From: Roseobacter fucihabitans
Lineage (GTDB): Bacteria > Pseudomonadota > Alphaproteobacteria > Rhodobacterales > Rhodobacteraceae
Assembly: GCF_014337925.2 (NCBI RefSeq)
Contig: NZ_CP143423.1
Span: 3,998,501-4,062,500 of the forward strand
Length of the DNA stretch: 64,000 nt
Direction of reading: 5' to 3'
The notes beneath the pieces were generated by a model. The model was not told the origin of the DNA. It made no database searches and saw nothing but the letters and a program-made list of their open reading frames with translations. The position numbers and the translations under genes were made by a program. Within the stretch, counting starts at the first letter, position 1. Every line of letters starts with the position of its first letter. Below are positions 1-8,962 of this stretch, one piece after another.

Positions 1-443
1 AAGCCCCCCGAGGACGCCGTGATGGCAGAGGCATAGCTGCGCCCATACCCGCGCTGGATCATGGCGGGGATCATCAACATGCCGACAGCCGCTGTGGTCG
101 CCGGACCCGAGCCTGAGATCGCACCAAAGAAGAGGCAGGCAAAAACCGTCGCCGCCGACATACCGCCCGTGAAGGGTCCGGCAAAGCTTTCGGCCACGTT
201 GATCAGACGCCGCGACAGCCCGGCAGCCTCCATCAGCGCCCCTGCGAGGATGAAGGCAGGCAGCGCCATCAACGGGAACGATCCCACCGAAGTGAAAGCG
301 ATTTGCACAAACTTGATCGGGTTTTCGCCGAGATAGAGAAAGGAGAGCAGTGTGGAGACACCAAGGGCAACCGTAATCGGCGCCCCGATGGCCATCAACA
401 GCAGAAACCCACCAAACAGGATGAGGATGATTTGAGATTCCAT
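1..443 (-). CDS. dctM: TRAP transporter large permease DctM (N-terminal part; gene runs off the window)
   Basis: The 12-helix membrane subunit of a tripartite (TRAP) carboxylate uptake system. The visible 147 residues begin MESQIILILF and carry the family's hydrophobic start, a PLMALPAFILAG segment and the GAISGSGPATTAAVG loop typical of DctM. The start codon overlaps the dctQ stop by one base (TAATG), so the two are translationally coupled. The 3' part lies beyond the left edge. The substrate cannot be read from this fragment; sialic acid, C4-dicarboxylates and other organic acids are all used by the family. Confidence 0.93.
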   Translation of the reverse strand, partial: MESQIILILFGGFLLLMAIGAPITVALGVSTLLSFLYLGENPIKFVQIAFTSVGSFPLMALPAFILAGALMEAAGLSRRLINVAESFAGPFTGGMSAATVFACLFFGAISGSGPATTAAVGMLMIPAMIQRGYGRSYASAITASSGG

Positions 444-991
444 TACTTCTTCTCCTGTTCGGGATTTGCGGTTTCGGCGCGGATTTCTTCCAGATCAATG
501 GCGTCAGGGTCGCGCAGATCTTCGCCCAGAACGATCTTCTTGTAATTCACTTGCAGCACGCGGAACGTCATCAGTGAAAAGGCGATCGGCAAAACGATAT
601 AGACCCAGCTGAGGTGGAAGCCCATGGTTTGGGAGGACTGGAACCGGTTCATTTTATTAAAGATAAAGTCGATCGACAGATAGACGAAATAGACGTTGAA
701 AAAGACCCAGAACAGATCGGCAAAGGCCTCGATATATTTGATGTAACCGTTCGGCAGGAACTTGAATTGGAACGTTACCCGGTTATGCGCACCCTTTTTG
801 GCGGCGTAGCTGGCGCCAAAGAACACGAACCAGACGAACATGTAGATCGACAGTTCCTCGACCCATGAAAACGAAAAATCGAACAACGTGCGAACGATCA
901 CCTGCAAGAACAACAAGCACACGAATATCGCGAGCAATGTGCGGCAGATGTAGCTCTCGATGTTATCGATCACATACCAGAATTTTGTCAT
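443..991 (-). CDS. dctQ: TRAP transporter small permease DctQ
   Basis: Four-helix small membrane subunit of the TRAP transporter, 182 residues from the chosen start. Helices are visible at about residues 13-35, 46-66, 85-108 and 126-146, with the family motif SWVEELSIYMFVWFVFFGAS in the second. I chose the ATG at 991 because AGGGAGGGG lies just upstream; an in-frame ATG 21 bases earlier has no such site. The C-terminus is charged and cytoplasmic. It sits between dctP and dctM in the standard dctP-Q-M order. Confidence 0.93.
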   Translation of the reverse strand: MTKFWYVIDNIESYICRTLLAIFVCLLFLQVIVRTLFDFSFSWVEELSIYMFVWFVFFGASYAAKKGAHNRVTFQFKFLPNGYIKYIEAFADLFWVFFNVYFVYLSIDFIFNKMNRFQSSQTMGFHLSWVYIVLPIAFSLMTFRVLQVNYKKIVLGEDLRDPDAIDLEEIRAETANPEQEKK

Positions 992-1054
992 GAGCCCCTC
1001 CCTTTCGATCAAGGGAAGCGCCGGTTGGCGCCTCCCGATATCTTGTGTTGCGAC

Positions 1055-2071
1055 TTATTGCGAGACCGGGTCACGTCCGATTTCAGCCAAAACAGCGTTC
1101 ATCTTTTCGATGCCGCCGATGCTGTCATAGAACTTCGGCCAAACCGCTTCGGTCGCCAGTTTGATGAACTCTTCTTCGTTGTTTTCCGGGTCAGAGATCT
1201 CCATGCCTTCATCCAGCAGGATCTGTTTGATTTCCGCTTCCTTGTCGCGCAGGAACTGTGCAGAGGCGGCGGTCGCAGCTTTCCCAGCGTCCAGAATGAT
1301 CTGTTGATCTTCGGCGGAGAGTTCTTGGAAAACCTGCTCGGAGATGATCAGCGGCTCAATCGAAAAGATATAACGGATGTTCGTGACGTACTTTTGTACC
1401 TCATAGAATTTCATCGCGTTGATCGTGGTATAGGGGTTGTCCTGACCGTCAACAACGCCGGTTTGCAGACCCGCAAAGGTCTCGGACCACGCCATCGGTG
1501 TCGGGCTGATGCCCCAGGCCTTATAGGTGTCGATCATGATTTCGTTCTTGGGAACGCGAATGACCAGACCCTGAAGGTCGGCGACCGATTTAACGGGCTT
1601 TTTGGAGTTCGTCAGAACCCGGAAACCTGTGTATGTCCAGGCGATGATGCGCACGCCAGCGTCGTTGATTGTGTTCTCGGTCAATTCCGCGCCAATCGGA
1701 CCCTGGGTCAGCTTTTCCGCATCTTCAAGGCTCAGGATGACGTAGGGCAGCGAGAAAACACCAACCGTGGGCGAAAACGGCGTGACGTTGTTGATCGCGA
1801 GGATGGACATGTCGAGCGTGCCGATGGCGGCTTCGTTGACAGTGTCCTGCTCGGAGCCAAGCTGGCCGTTCAGGAACAATGTTGCGGTGTGTTTGCCACC
1901 AGACAGCTCTTCAAGCGCAGAGACGAAGCCCAGGCCGGTCGCTTCTTGGCTGCTGCCGCCGCTATCGCCAACCGCAATTTTGAAGTTTTTTGCATCAGCC
2001 ATGCCGACGCTCATGATCGTGACGCTCAGCGCGACGGCCGTTGACGCCATGAATCGTGAAAAATATGACAT
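1055..2071 (-). CDS. dctP: TRAP transporter substrate-binding protein DctP
   Basis: Periplasmic solute receptor feeding DctQM, 338 residues. The start at 2071 gives a clean signal peptide (MSYFSRFMASTAVALSVTIM, then MADA) and has a GGGAGAA site seven bases upstream; the longer open frame upstream is not needed. Family features include the central RVLTNSKKPVKSVADLQGL block and the conserved arginine in GLVIRVP that usually clamps the substrate carboxylate. It is the first gene of the dctPQM operon and is transcribed away from the MocR regulator at 2229, which may control it. Confidence 0.93.
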   Translation of the reverse strand: MSYFSRFMASTAVALSVTIMSVGMADAKNFKIAVGDSGGSSQEATGLGFVSALEELSGGKHTATLFLNGQLGSEQDTVNEAAIGTLDMSILAINNVTPFSPTVGVFSLPYVILSLEDAEKLTQGPIGAELTENTINDAGVRIIAWTYTGFRVLTNSKKPVKSVADLQGLVIRVPKNEIMIDTYKAWGISPTPMAWSETFAGLQTGVVDGQDNPYTTINAMKFYEVQKYVTNIRYIFSIEPLIISEQVFQELSAEDQQIILDAGKAATAASAQFLRDKEAEIKQILLDEGMEISDPENNEEEFIKLATEAVWPKFYDSIGGIEKMNAVLAEIGRDPVSQ

Positions 2072-2228
2072 AAAGTTCTCCCAATGTTTTTCGGCGCCGC
2101 AGCGCTCTGCTTGTAGGGAATGCTTGTCATCCACCCCCAAGCTGGCCGAGCGATAAGAGGATTCGTTAACCATGCGTTAGGGCCAGATTTTCTATTGACT
2201 TAGACCAGCTTTACCCAAAACTTATGCA

Positions 2229-3701
2229 ATGGCCAAAATTCGCATCGCAGCAGACGTCTTTTTCCTCGACCGCGCTTCAAAGCGCCCGTTACAGACACAA
2301 ATCCGCGAGACCGTGATCGCGTCGATCCTGTCCAAGCAGGCCATGCCCGGTGCCTTGATGCCCTCATCGCGCAGGCTCTCGCAACATCTTGGCGTGGCCC
2401 GGATGACTGTCACCTTGGCTTATCAGGAGCTGGTCGATCAAGGGTATCTGGAGACCCAGAGCCGCAGCGGTTATCTCGTCGCCGACACCGGTGCGATACC
2501 CCGTCTACCCGTTGGGGACGCGATAGAGGCGATCGGAAACAGCGATGTGTGGAAAGATGTGTTGTCAGAGAACCTCACATCGCGGCGGCGGATTTCCAAA
2601 CCCAAAGACTGGCGCTCCCTGCCCTATCCGTTTGTTTATGGCGAGATGGATAGTACCATTTTCAAACACTCCGATTGGCGGGAATGTGCGCGTCAGGCGA
2701 TGGGAAAGCGCGATTTTGATTTGATGGCGAGCAATGATGCGACAGATGACCCTCTGCTCGTGAACTACGTCCTTTCCAGAATGCTGCCGCGGCGCGGGAT
2801 CGCGGCCCATCCTGACCAGGTCTTGATTACGGTGGGGGCGCAAAACGCGATCTGGCTTGTGGTTGAACTTCTCACCCGCGGCCCCTTGCGGGCGGTCTGC
2901 GAAAATCCGGGCTATCCCGATACGCTGCAGGCCTTGCGGTGGTGCGGTGCCGACGTCACCACAGTCGATGTCGATGAACATGGGCTACCGCCCGAGAAGA
3001 TACCCAAAGGGACCCAGGCGGTTTTCGTAACACCCAGCCATCACGCGCCCACCGGTGCCACAATGTCACGGGCGCGTCGCATCGAGCTGCTGGAGCAGGC
3101 GCAAGCTCAGGATTTCGTCGTGATCGAAGACGACTATGAGTTCGAGATGAGCTTTATCGAACCACCAAGCCCCGCCCTCAAAGCCATCGATAAGGATCAG
3201 CGCGTCCTTTATGCGGGCAGCTTTTCCAAAGCACTTTTTCCCGGATTGCGGCTCGGTTATCTCGTCGGTCCCGCGCCGGTGATCGCCGAAGCACGCGAAT
3301 TACGGTCGATGATGCTGCGCCATCCCCCGGGGCAATTGCAACGTACCGCAGCCTATTTCCTGGCACAGGGCCATTACGATCTGCTGATCCGTGATATGCG
3401 CAGAGAATTTGCGAAGCGCCGTACAGCACTCATTGCTGCGCTTGAAGAAACAGAGCTGGAAATGGCCGGCGCGGCGCGGTTCGGAGGTACAAGCCTGTGG
3501 ATCAAAGCACCGGATGGGATTGATACCGAAATTCTGGCCAGGGATCTTTTGGCCGACGGTGTTGTGATCGAACCCGGTGCCCCCTTCTTTAGCGGCACCG
3601 ATCATCCCAAACAATTTGTCAGGCTCGGCTATTCGTCGATCCCCGTTGACAGGATTGCAGAGGGTGTTCGACGGATTTCACACAGGGTTGGGCGGGGCTG
3701 A
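2229..3701 (+). CDS. MocR-type GntR regulator with aminotransferase-like domain
   Basis: 490 residues, the usual MocR length. Residues 15-80 form a GntR winged helix (MPSSRRLSQHLGVARMTVTLAYQELVDQGYL). Residues 120-485 form a fold-type I aminotransferase-like domain with a PLP lysine in GSFSKALFPGLRLGY and the DDYEFEM motif. Such proteins bind PLP and either a vitamin B6 or amino-acid/amine effector, and act as activators or repressors. It is divergent from the TRAP operon across about 150 bases, so regulation of that transporter is the natural inference. It is not clearly PdxR, since no pyridoxal synthesis genes are adjacent. Confidence 0.9.
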   Translation: MAKIRIAADVFFLDRASKRPLQTQIRETVIASILSKQAMPGALMPSSRRLSQHLGVARMTVTLAYQELVDQGYLETQSRSGYLVADTGAIPRLPVGDAIEAIGNSDVWKDVLSENLTSRRRISKPKDWRSLPYPFVYGEMDSTIFKHSDWRECARQAMGKRDFDLMASNDATDDPLLVNYVLSRMLPRRGIAAHPDQVLITVGAQNAIWLVVELLTRGPLRAVCENPGYPDTLQALRWCGADVTTVDVDEHGLPPEKIPKGTQAVFVTPSHHAPTGATMSRARRIELLEQAQAQDFVVIEDDYEFEMSFIEPPSPALKAIDKDQRVLYAGSFSKALFPGLRLGYLVGPAPVIAEARELRSMMLRHPPGQLQRTAAYFLAQGHYDLLIRDMRREFAKRRTALIAALEETELEMAGAARFGGTSLWIKAPDGIDTEILARDLLADGVVIEPGAPFFSGTDHPKQFVRLGYSSIPVDRIAEGVRRISHRVGRG

Positions 3702-3886
3702 ACACCGGCCATGTGCGATACAGGGATCGGAGCGCGCGGGGGGCCGTTTTGAGGATTTTCTACCTGCATCTGGCCTGATCCGAGGCTTGCCAAAATATGG
3801 TCAAGGTACGTCTGGTCATGGCGTTGGCCACTGCGGGGGGCAGACATTCCCGCAAACGGCCCTTTCTGTCGCCAATACCTTCCTTG

Positions 3887-4756
3887 TTAACCGGACAGGA
3901 GCGACCAGAATCTGAAAACCGGGCCCCGCACAAGCTCTTTGTCTTGCTTGATCTTGCGCAATTCCCGCTGCTGAATTGATCGGCTCGGTACGAAAAACTC
4001 CACCCCATCGGGTTGGTTCCTGACCGCGTCGAATGGCAAAATGCTGGCCCCGAAACCGCGCCTCACAAAGGATAGGATGGCCGTCGTGTTGCGCGCCTCC
4101 AATGTGCTGGCCAGAAGCAGATCGTTCACAACAGTATCATCCACCAATTCACAAAGCGGATTGCTGATCAAAGGTTCCAGGCGCAGTAACGCCCAATCGG
4201 ATGTCCCCACGGATTCCAAATGCGCCGCATGAATTGGACCGCCTTCCGCGCATACAATACCCAGATCATCAGAGCGGATAAGTTCGCCTTCCAACAGGTG
4301 ACCCGGCGCGGCGGATAGAATGCCGATATCGGCTTCGTCGCGCTGAATACGGCGGCGCACTGCGGCAGTGTCCACATCGCTTATTTCGATGCGAACATCC
4401 GGATGATCGACACGAAACGCGGCGATCACATCCGGTATAATTGCAACCGTCGCGGAAGGCACCGCCGCAATCCGCACGATGCCCGCGGTGGACATCACAT
4501 GACGACGGATTGCGTCAACGCTTTTGTCAAAGACGTCAGTGGCACGCAGGCTCTCTTCCAGAACGAGATGTCCCAGCGGGGTCAGTCGGCTTTTGCGATC
4601 CGTTGCAAAGAGCGGCGCGCCAATGTCATCTTCCAGCTGCGACAGCATCATCGAGACCGCCGATGGCGTCCGCCCAAGGACAGCAGCCGCCCCCGCCAGC
4701 GTGCCCTGTTGGGCCGCCACTGAAAATGTTCTCAACATCTCGAGCTTGATCGACAT
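3887..4756 (-). CDS. LysR family transcriptional regulator
   Basis: 289 residues. The N-terminal helix-turn-helix covers residues 1-60 (MLRTFSVAAQQGTLAGAAAV then GRTPSAVSMMLSQLEDDIG), followed by a LysR substrate-binding domain from about residue 90. It is divergently transcribed from the aldehyde dehydrogenase operon, with 90 bases between starts and a palindrome there (4785-4801), the classic arrangement for a LysR protein that autoregulates and activates its neighbour. The inducer is unknown but is presumably a substrate or intermediate of the 4847-11361 operon. Confidence 0.92.
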   Translation of the reverse strand: MSIKLEMLRTFSVAAQQGTLAGAAAVLGRTPSAVSMMLSQLEDDIGAPLFATDRKSRLTPLGHLVLEESLRATDVFDKSVDAIRRHVMSTAGIVRIAAVPSATVAIIPDVIAAFRVDHPDVRIEISDVDTAAVRRRIQRDEADIGILSAAPGHLLEGELIRSDDLGIVCAEGGPIHAAHLESVGTSDWALLRLEPLISNPLCELVDDTVVNDLLLASTLEARNTTAILSFVRRGFGASILPFDAVRNQPDGVEFFVPSRSIQQRELRKIKQDKELVRGPVFRFWSLLSG

Positions 4757-4784
4757 TCAGAACTCCTAAAGATAAGTTCAATTT

Positions 4785-4801
4785 ATTCAGAATGACTGAA
4801 T
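4785..4801. promoter_or_regulatory. Palindromic LysR-type operator in the divergent promoter region
   Basis: ATTCAG-AATGA-CTGAAT is a perfect 6+6 inverted repeat with a 5-base centre. It contains a T-N11-A core and lies 46 bases upstream of the aldehyde dehydrogenase start and 29 bases upstream of the LysR start. Position and form fit a LysR recognition site; the assignment is inference. Confidence 0.6.
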
Positions 4802-4846
4802 TCACTTTAATCGTCTAGATGGTCTCCAAACAAACAGGAGACTGCC

Positions 4847-6298
4847 ATGACCGATCGTACACACCTTTTTATTAATGGCGCATGGGAAGATGGTGCCACG
4901 CAGATCGAAAATCGCAACCCATCCGATACAGCAGACCTGATTGGCATGTATGCGCAGGCCGACGCGGCGCAATTGGACGCGGCATTATCCGCCGCCCGAC
5001 GCGCGCAGCCCCAATGGTGGGCCGCTGGCATCCAGAAACGGCACGATGTGCTGATGGCGATCGGCACCGAATTGATGGCGCGCGCCGAAGAGATCGGACG
5101 CATATTGTCGCGCGAAGAAGGCAAACCAATCGCCGAAGGCAAAGGAGAGGTGTACCGCGCGGGGCAGTTCTTTACCTATTTCGCCAGTGAAGTGTTGCGC
5201 CAGCAGGGTGATCTGGCAGAAAGCGTGCGCCCCGGCATCGAGATCGACGTGCGCCGTGAAGCGGTTGGCGTCGTGGCGATCATCTCCCCCTGGAACTTCC
5301 CGGTGGCCACGCCCGCATGGAAAATCGCGCCCGCACTTGCCTTTGGCAACGCGGTGGTCTGGAAGCCCGCAAATGTGACGCCCACAAGCGCAATCGCCCT
5401 GACGGAAATCATCGCAAAGCAGGACATTCCAAAAGGGCTGTTCAACCTGGTTGCAGGTCCGGGTCGCGAGGTCGGTCAGCGTCTTGTGGAAAGCGCGCAG
5501 GTCGATGCGATCAGCTTTACCGGCTCCGTGCCTGTCGGACGCGGCATTGCCGCTGCGGCTGTGCAAAATATGACCAAGGTGCAAATGGAGATGGGGTCCA
5601 AGAACCCCCTGATCGTCATGGATGATGCGGATCTTGATCTGGCCGTGATGCATGCTGCTGGCTCTGCCTTTGGCGGCACAGGTCAGAAATGCACCGCAGC
5701 CAGCCGTCTGATCGTGCACAGCAAGCTACATGATGCCTTCGTTGAGAAACTGGTCGCAGCGGCCAAAGCGATGAAGGTCGGTCACGCCCTTGAAGCAGGC
5801 ACGCAACTTGGCCCCGTCGTCAGCGAAAGCCAGCTGAACCAGAACCTGGAATATGTCGGCATTGGCAAGGATGAGGGCGCGGAATTGCTCTGTGGCGGTG
5901 ATCGTTTGGAGCGGGCGACACAGGGGTATTACATGGCCCCTGCCGTGTTTGCGAACACCCGCAACGACATGCGGATCAACCGCGAAGAGATGTTCGCGCC
6001 CATCACCGCCGTGCAACGCGTGGACAGCTATGAAGAGGCGCTGTCCGTCGCCAATGATACGCAATTCGGCCTGACCGCTGGTATCATGACGCGCTCGCTT
6101 GCCCGCGCCAGCCATTTCCGCGCCAACATGCGCGCCGGCTGCGTCATGGTGAACCTGCCCACAGCAGGGACGGATTACCACGTGCCCTTTGGCGGGCGTG
6201 GTGCGTCCAGCTTTGGTCCGCGTGAACAGGGCAGCTATGCGGCTGAATTCTACACCACTGTAAAAACCGCCTATGTGGCCGCAGGAGAGCCGCTATGA
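4847..6298 (+). CDS. NAD(P)-dependent aldehyde dehydrogenase
   Basis: 483 residues, full length for the ALDH superfamily. The motifs are present: SPWNFPVATPAWKIAPALA for cofactor binding, GFTGS-type SFTGSVPVGR, the general-base glutamate in MEMGSKNPLIV (usually LELGGKNP) and the catalytic cysteine in GGTGQKCTAASRL. It resembles the semialdehyde dehydrogenase branch (succinate or 2-oxoglutarate semialdehyde) more than betaine-aldehyde dehydrogenase, but the substrate is not certain. It is the first gene of the operon and overlaps the next by four bases (ATGA). RBS ACAGGAGACTGCC precedes the start. Confidence 0.93.
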   Translation: MTDRTHLFINGAWEDGATQIENRNPSDTADLIGMYAQADAAQLDAALSAARRAQPQWWAAGIQKRHDVLMAIGTELMARAEEIGRILSREEGKPIAEGKGEVYRAGQFFTYFASEVLRQQGDLAESVRPGIEIDVRREAVGVVAIISPWNFPVATPAWKIAPALAFGNAVVWKPANVTPTSAIALTEIIAKQDIPKGLFNLVAGPGREVGQRLVESAQVDAISFTGSVPVGRGIAAAAVQNMTKVQMEMGSKNPLIVMDDADLDLAVMHAAGSAFGGTGQKCTAASRLIVHSKLHDAFVEKLVAAAKAMKVGHALEAGTQLGPVVSESQLNQNLEYVGIGKDEGAELLCGGDRLERATQGYYMAPAVFANTRNDMRINREEMFAPITAVQRVDSYEEALSVANDTQFGLTAGIMTRSLARASHFRANMRAGCVMVNLPTAGTDYHVPFGGRGASSFGPREQGSYAAEFYTTVKTAYVAAGEPL

Positions 6299-7305
6299 GC
6301 TTTTTGATTGATGGGTTGCAATACGCCAACTGGTCCGAAAAGATCTTTCGCCAGATGCGCGCAGGGGGCGTGGACGCGGTCCATGTGACCATCACCTATC
6401 ACGAAACCTTTCGCGAAACCGTCTTGATCATCGAAAAGTGGAACCGCTGGTTTGAACAACACCCCGACGTGATCTTTCAGGGTCGCACGGCTGCGGATGT
6501 GCAACTTGCGCGCGACACCGGGCGTACGGCGATCTTCTTTGGCTCGCAAAACCCCTCCTGCATCGAGGATGACATCGGCCTGGTCGAGGTGATGCATACG
6601 CTTGGCCTGCGGTTCATGCAGCTGACGTATAACAATCAATCTTTGCTCGCGTCGGGATGTTATGAGGACGAGGACACCGGCTTGACCCGCATGGGCCGTC
6701 AAGTTGTCGCGGAGATGAACCGTGTGGGTCTCGTGGTTGACATGAGCCATTCTGGTGAGCGCTCAACCTTTGAAGCGATCGAGCACTCGACGCGGCCCAT
6801 CACCATCTCTCACGCCAACCCCGCCAGTTGGCACGCAGCGCGGCGCAATAAATCCGATGCGCTTTTGCGGGCTTTGGGGAAAAGTGGCGGATTTCTGGGT
6901 CTGTCGGCCTATCCGCATCACCTTAAAGACGGCGGCGGTTGCACGTTGCAGTCATGGTGCGAGATGGCGGCTTTGGCCGTTGATCTGATGGGGTCACAAA
7001 ACGTCGGGATCGGCACGGACCTGTGCCAGGATCAGCCCGATAGCATTGTTGAATGGATGCGGGTTGGCCGCTGGACCAAAGCCATCGACTATGGCGAAGG
7101 CAGCGCGGACAACGCGGGTTTCCCCGCGATGCCCGACTGGTTTCACGATAACCGCGATCTGGCCGCTATCCGTGCGGGCCTGCGCGCTGTTGGCCTCGAT
7201 GAAGCCACGGCGAACGGCATTATGGGCGACAATTGGTTGGCCTTTTTCGACAAGAGTTTCGGGGCGCAAGATGTGTCCAAGAAGATTCGAAACGCGGCTG
7301 AATAA
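6295..7305 (+). CDS. M19 membrane-dipeptidase family protein with altered metal site
   Basis: 336 residues matching the renal dipeptidase (M19) barrel: VVDMSHSG and ITISHANP supply the two conserved histidines and VGIGTDL the conserved aspartate. The N-terminal HxD pair of classical M19 enzymes (DGHND) is here DGLQY, and the bridging glutamate region reads FGSQNPS, so several ligands of the first metal appear to be missing. It may hold one metal or act on a non-peptide substrate. It is coupled by ATGA overlap to the aldehyde dehydrogenase and followed by the BCCT transporter. A dipeptidase role should not be assumed. Confidence 0.85.
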   Translation: MSFLIDGLQYANWSEKIFRQMRAGGVDAVHVTITYHETFRETVLIIEKWNRWFEQHPDVIFQGRTAADVQLARDTGRTAIFFGSQNPSCIEDDIGLVEVMHTLGLRFMQLTYNNQSLLASGCYEDEDTGLTRMGRQVVAEMNRVGLVVDMSHSGERSTFEAIEHSTRPITISHANPASWHAARRNKSDALLRALGKSGGFLGLSAYPHHLKDGGGCTLQSWCEMAALAVDLMGSQNVGIGTDLCQDQPDSIVEWMRVGRWTKAIDYGEGSADNAGFPAMPDWFHDNRDLAAIRAGLRAVGLDEATANGIMGDNWLAFFDKSFGAQDVSKKIRNAAE

Positions 7306-7336
7306 GCCGCGTATCATCGCTTAGGGAGGAATAATA

Positions 7337-8896
7337 ATGAGCGATACGCGCAAGACCACGAACCATGCGTCCGGCACTACAGACAAGGCGCTTTTTGCGA
7401 TCACAGGCGGTTTTATCGCCTTGTTCTGCGCCTATGCGTTCTTTGACATCGAGGGTCTGTCGGGATTGGTCGACAGCAGCTTTGCGTTCTCGGCAAAATA
7501 CTTTGGCCTCTACTGGCAGGTCCTGCTGCTCGCGACCTTCCTGATCGGGCTGGTGCTCTGTGTTTTGCCAGGCAGCAAGACCCTGATGGGCGGGCTGAGC
7601 ACGCCTGAATTCAAGACCTTCAGCTGGGCCTCGATGATCATGTGTACCCTGCTTGCAGGCGGTGGTGTCTTCTGGGCCGCAGGCGAGCCGATTGCGCATT
7701 TCCTCTCGACCCCGCCGGTATTTGGCGATCTGAGCGGTGATACCACCGCGCGTGCCAATGCGGCATTGGCCCAGAGCTTCTTGCACTGGGGCTTTCTGGC
7801 ATGGGCTATTCTGGGGTCGCTGACCACCGTGATGCTGATGCATTACCACTATGACATGGGCCTGCCGCTGGCCCCACGCACCCTGCTCTATCCATTGTTC
7901 GGGGAGCGCGCGTTGCACGGGCCCATCGGCCTGATCGCCGATGCATCCTGCATCATCGCCGTTGTTGCCGGCACCGTGGGCCCAATCGGGTTTCTCGGGC
8001 TTCAAATGTCTTACGGCCTCAACGCGCTGACGGGAATTCCCGATAATTTCACCACCCAGGCCATCGCCATTCTGGCGCTCGTCGGGATCTATACGATCTC
8101 TGCGATCACCGGGCTGGCCAAGGGGATCAAGGTGCTGTCACAGATCAACGTGATCCTTGCCGTCGCCTTGTTGGTGTTCATGCTGTTTGCCGGGCCAACC
8201 CTCAATATTTTCGCGGGTTTCTTTGGCGGCATGCAGCTGTACCTGTCGCATTTCTATGAACTGGCGATGTATCGTGGCGAAGCAGGCCTGTTCGGCGATC
8301 CGGGCTGGCTTGGCTGGTGGACCGTGTTCTTCTGGGGCTGGTTCATGGGGTATGGTCCCCTGATGGCGATCTTCATCGCGCGCATCAGCCGGGGTCGTTC
8401 GATCCGTCAGATCATCCTGACGCTGTCGGTCGTCGCACCGCTGATCACCAACTTCTGGTTCACGATCATCGGCGGTTCGGGCATCTTTTTCGAGATCGCA
8501 GAGCCCGGCATCATTTCCGGCCCTTTTGAAGGGTTCAACCTGCCCGCTGGCCTGTTGGCGATCACACAGGCGATGCCCTTGGGAATGCTGCTGTCGGTGC
8601 TGTTCCTTGTCCTGACGATGTGCTTTGTCGCCACGACCAGCGACTCGATGAGCTATGTCATCTCCACAACGATGTGTGAGGGTGAGCCCTCCACCGCCAT
8701 GCGCGCCTTCTGGGGTCTGGCGATGGGCGTCATGGCCTTGATCCTGATCTCAACCGGGTCAGGTGGTATCGGCAAGCTGCAAAGCTTCATTGTCGTCACC
8801 GCCGTACCGGTATCACTGATCCTGCTCCCCTCGCTTTGGGATGCGCTGCGGATCACATGGATGCTGGGCCGCATACCGCAGAAAGCACAGGCTTGA
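7337..8896 (+). CDS. BCCT family transporter
   Basis: 519 residues with about 12 membrane segments, the size of betaine/carnitine/choline transporters. The BCCT signature region is clear (WWTVFFWGWFMGYGP followed by IFIARISRGRSIRQ). In the tryptophan box that cages quaternary ammonium groups, one tryptophan remains but the next two positions are F and Y, so the ligand may differ from glycine betaine. No long C-terminal osmosensor tail is present, which favours catabolic uptake over osmoregulation. The start ATG follows GGGAGGAATAAT. It lies inside the catabolic operon. Confidence 0.93.
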   Translation: MSDTRKTTNHASGTTDKALFAITGGFIALFCAYAFFDIEGLSGLVDSSFAFSAKYFGLYWQVLLLATFLIGLVLCVLPGSKTLMGGLSTPEFKTFSWASMIMCTLLAGGGVFWAAGEPIAHFLSTPPVFGDLSGDTTARANAALAQSFLHWGFLAWAILGSLTTVMLMHYHYDMGLPLAPRTLLYPLFGERALHGPIGLIADASCIIAVVAGTVGPIGFLGLQMSYGLNALTGIPDNFTTQAIAILALVGIYTISAITGLAKGIKVLSQINVILAVALLVFMLFAGPTLNIFAGFFGGMQLYLSHFYELAMYRGEAGLFGDPGWLGWWTVFFWGWFMGYGPLMAIFIARISRGRSIRQIILTLSVVAPLITNFWFTIIGGSGIFFEIAEPGIISGPFEGFNLPAGLLAITQAMPLGMLLSVLFLVLTMCFVATTSDSMSYVISTTMCEGEPSTAMRAFWGLAMGVMALILISTGSGGIGKLQSFIVVTAVPVSLILLPSLWDALRITWMLGRIPQKAQA

Positions 8897-8902
8897 TAAA
8901 TA

Positions 8903-8932
8903 GGATGTGGCGCATTTTACTGCGCCACATCC
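8903..8932 (+). terminator. Strong hairpin between BCCT gene and next gene
   Basis: A perfect 12-base-pair stem (GGATGTGGCGCA / TGCGCCACATCC) with a 6-base loop lies seven bases after the transporter stop. There is no U tract after it, so it is more likely an mRNA-stabilising or attenuating hairpin than a full terminator. The next gene starts 31 bases later with its own strong RBS. Confidence 0.6.
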
Positions 8933-8962
8933 ATGCGAACAGCAATTTTGGGAGGAACTACG

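Noticed and set aside
1025-2044. Long plus-strand open frame opposite dctP
   Set aside because: Antisense shadow of a high-GC gene; the minus-strand product is a clear TRAP binding protein with signal peptide and RBS.
2229-3701. Calling the MocR protein PdxR
   Set aside because: No pyridoxal 5'-phosphate synthase genes are adjacent; many MocR proteins regulate other amine or amino-acid genes.
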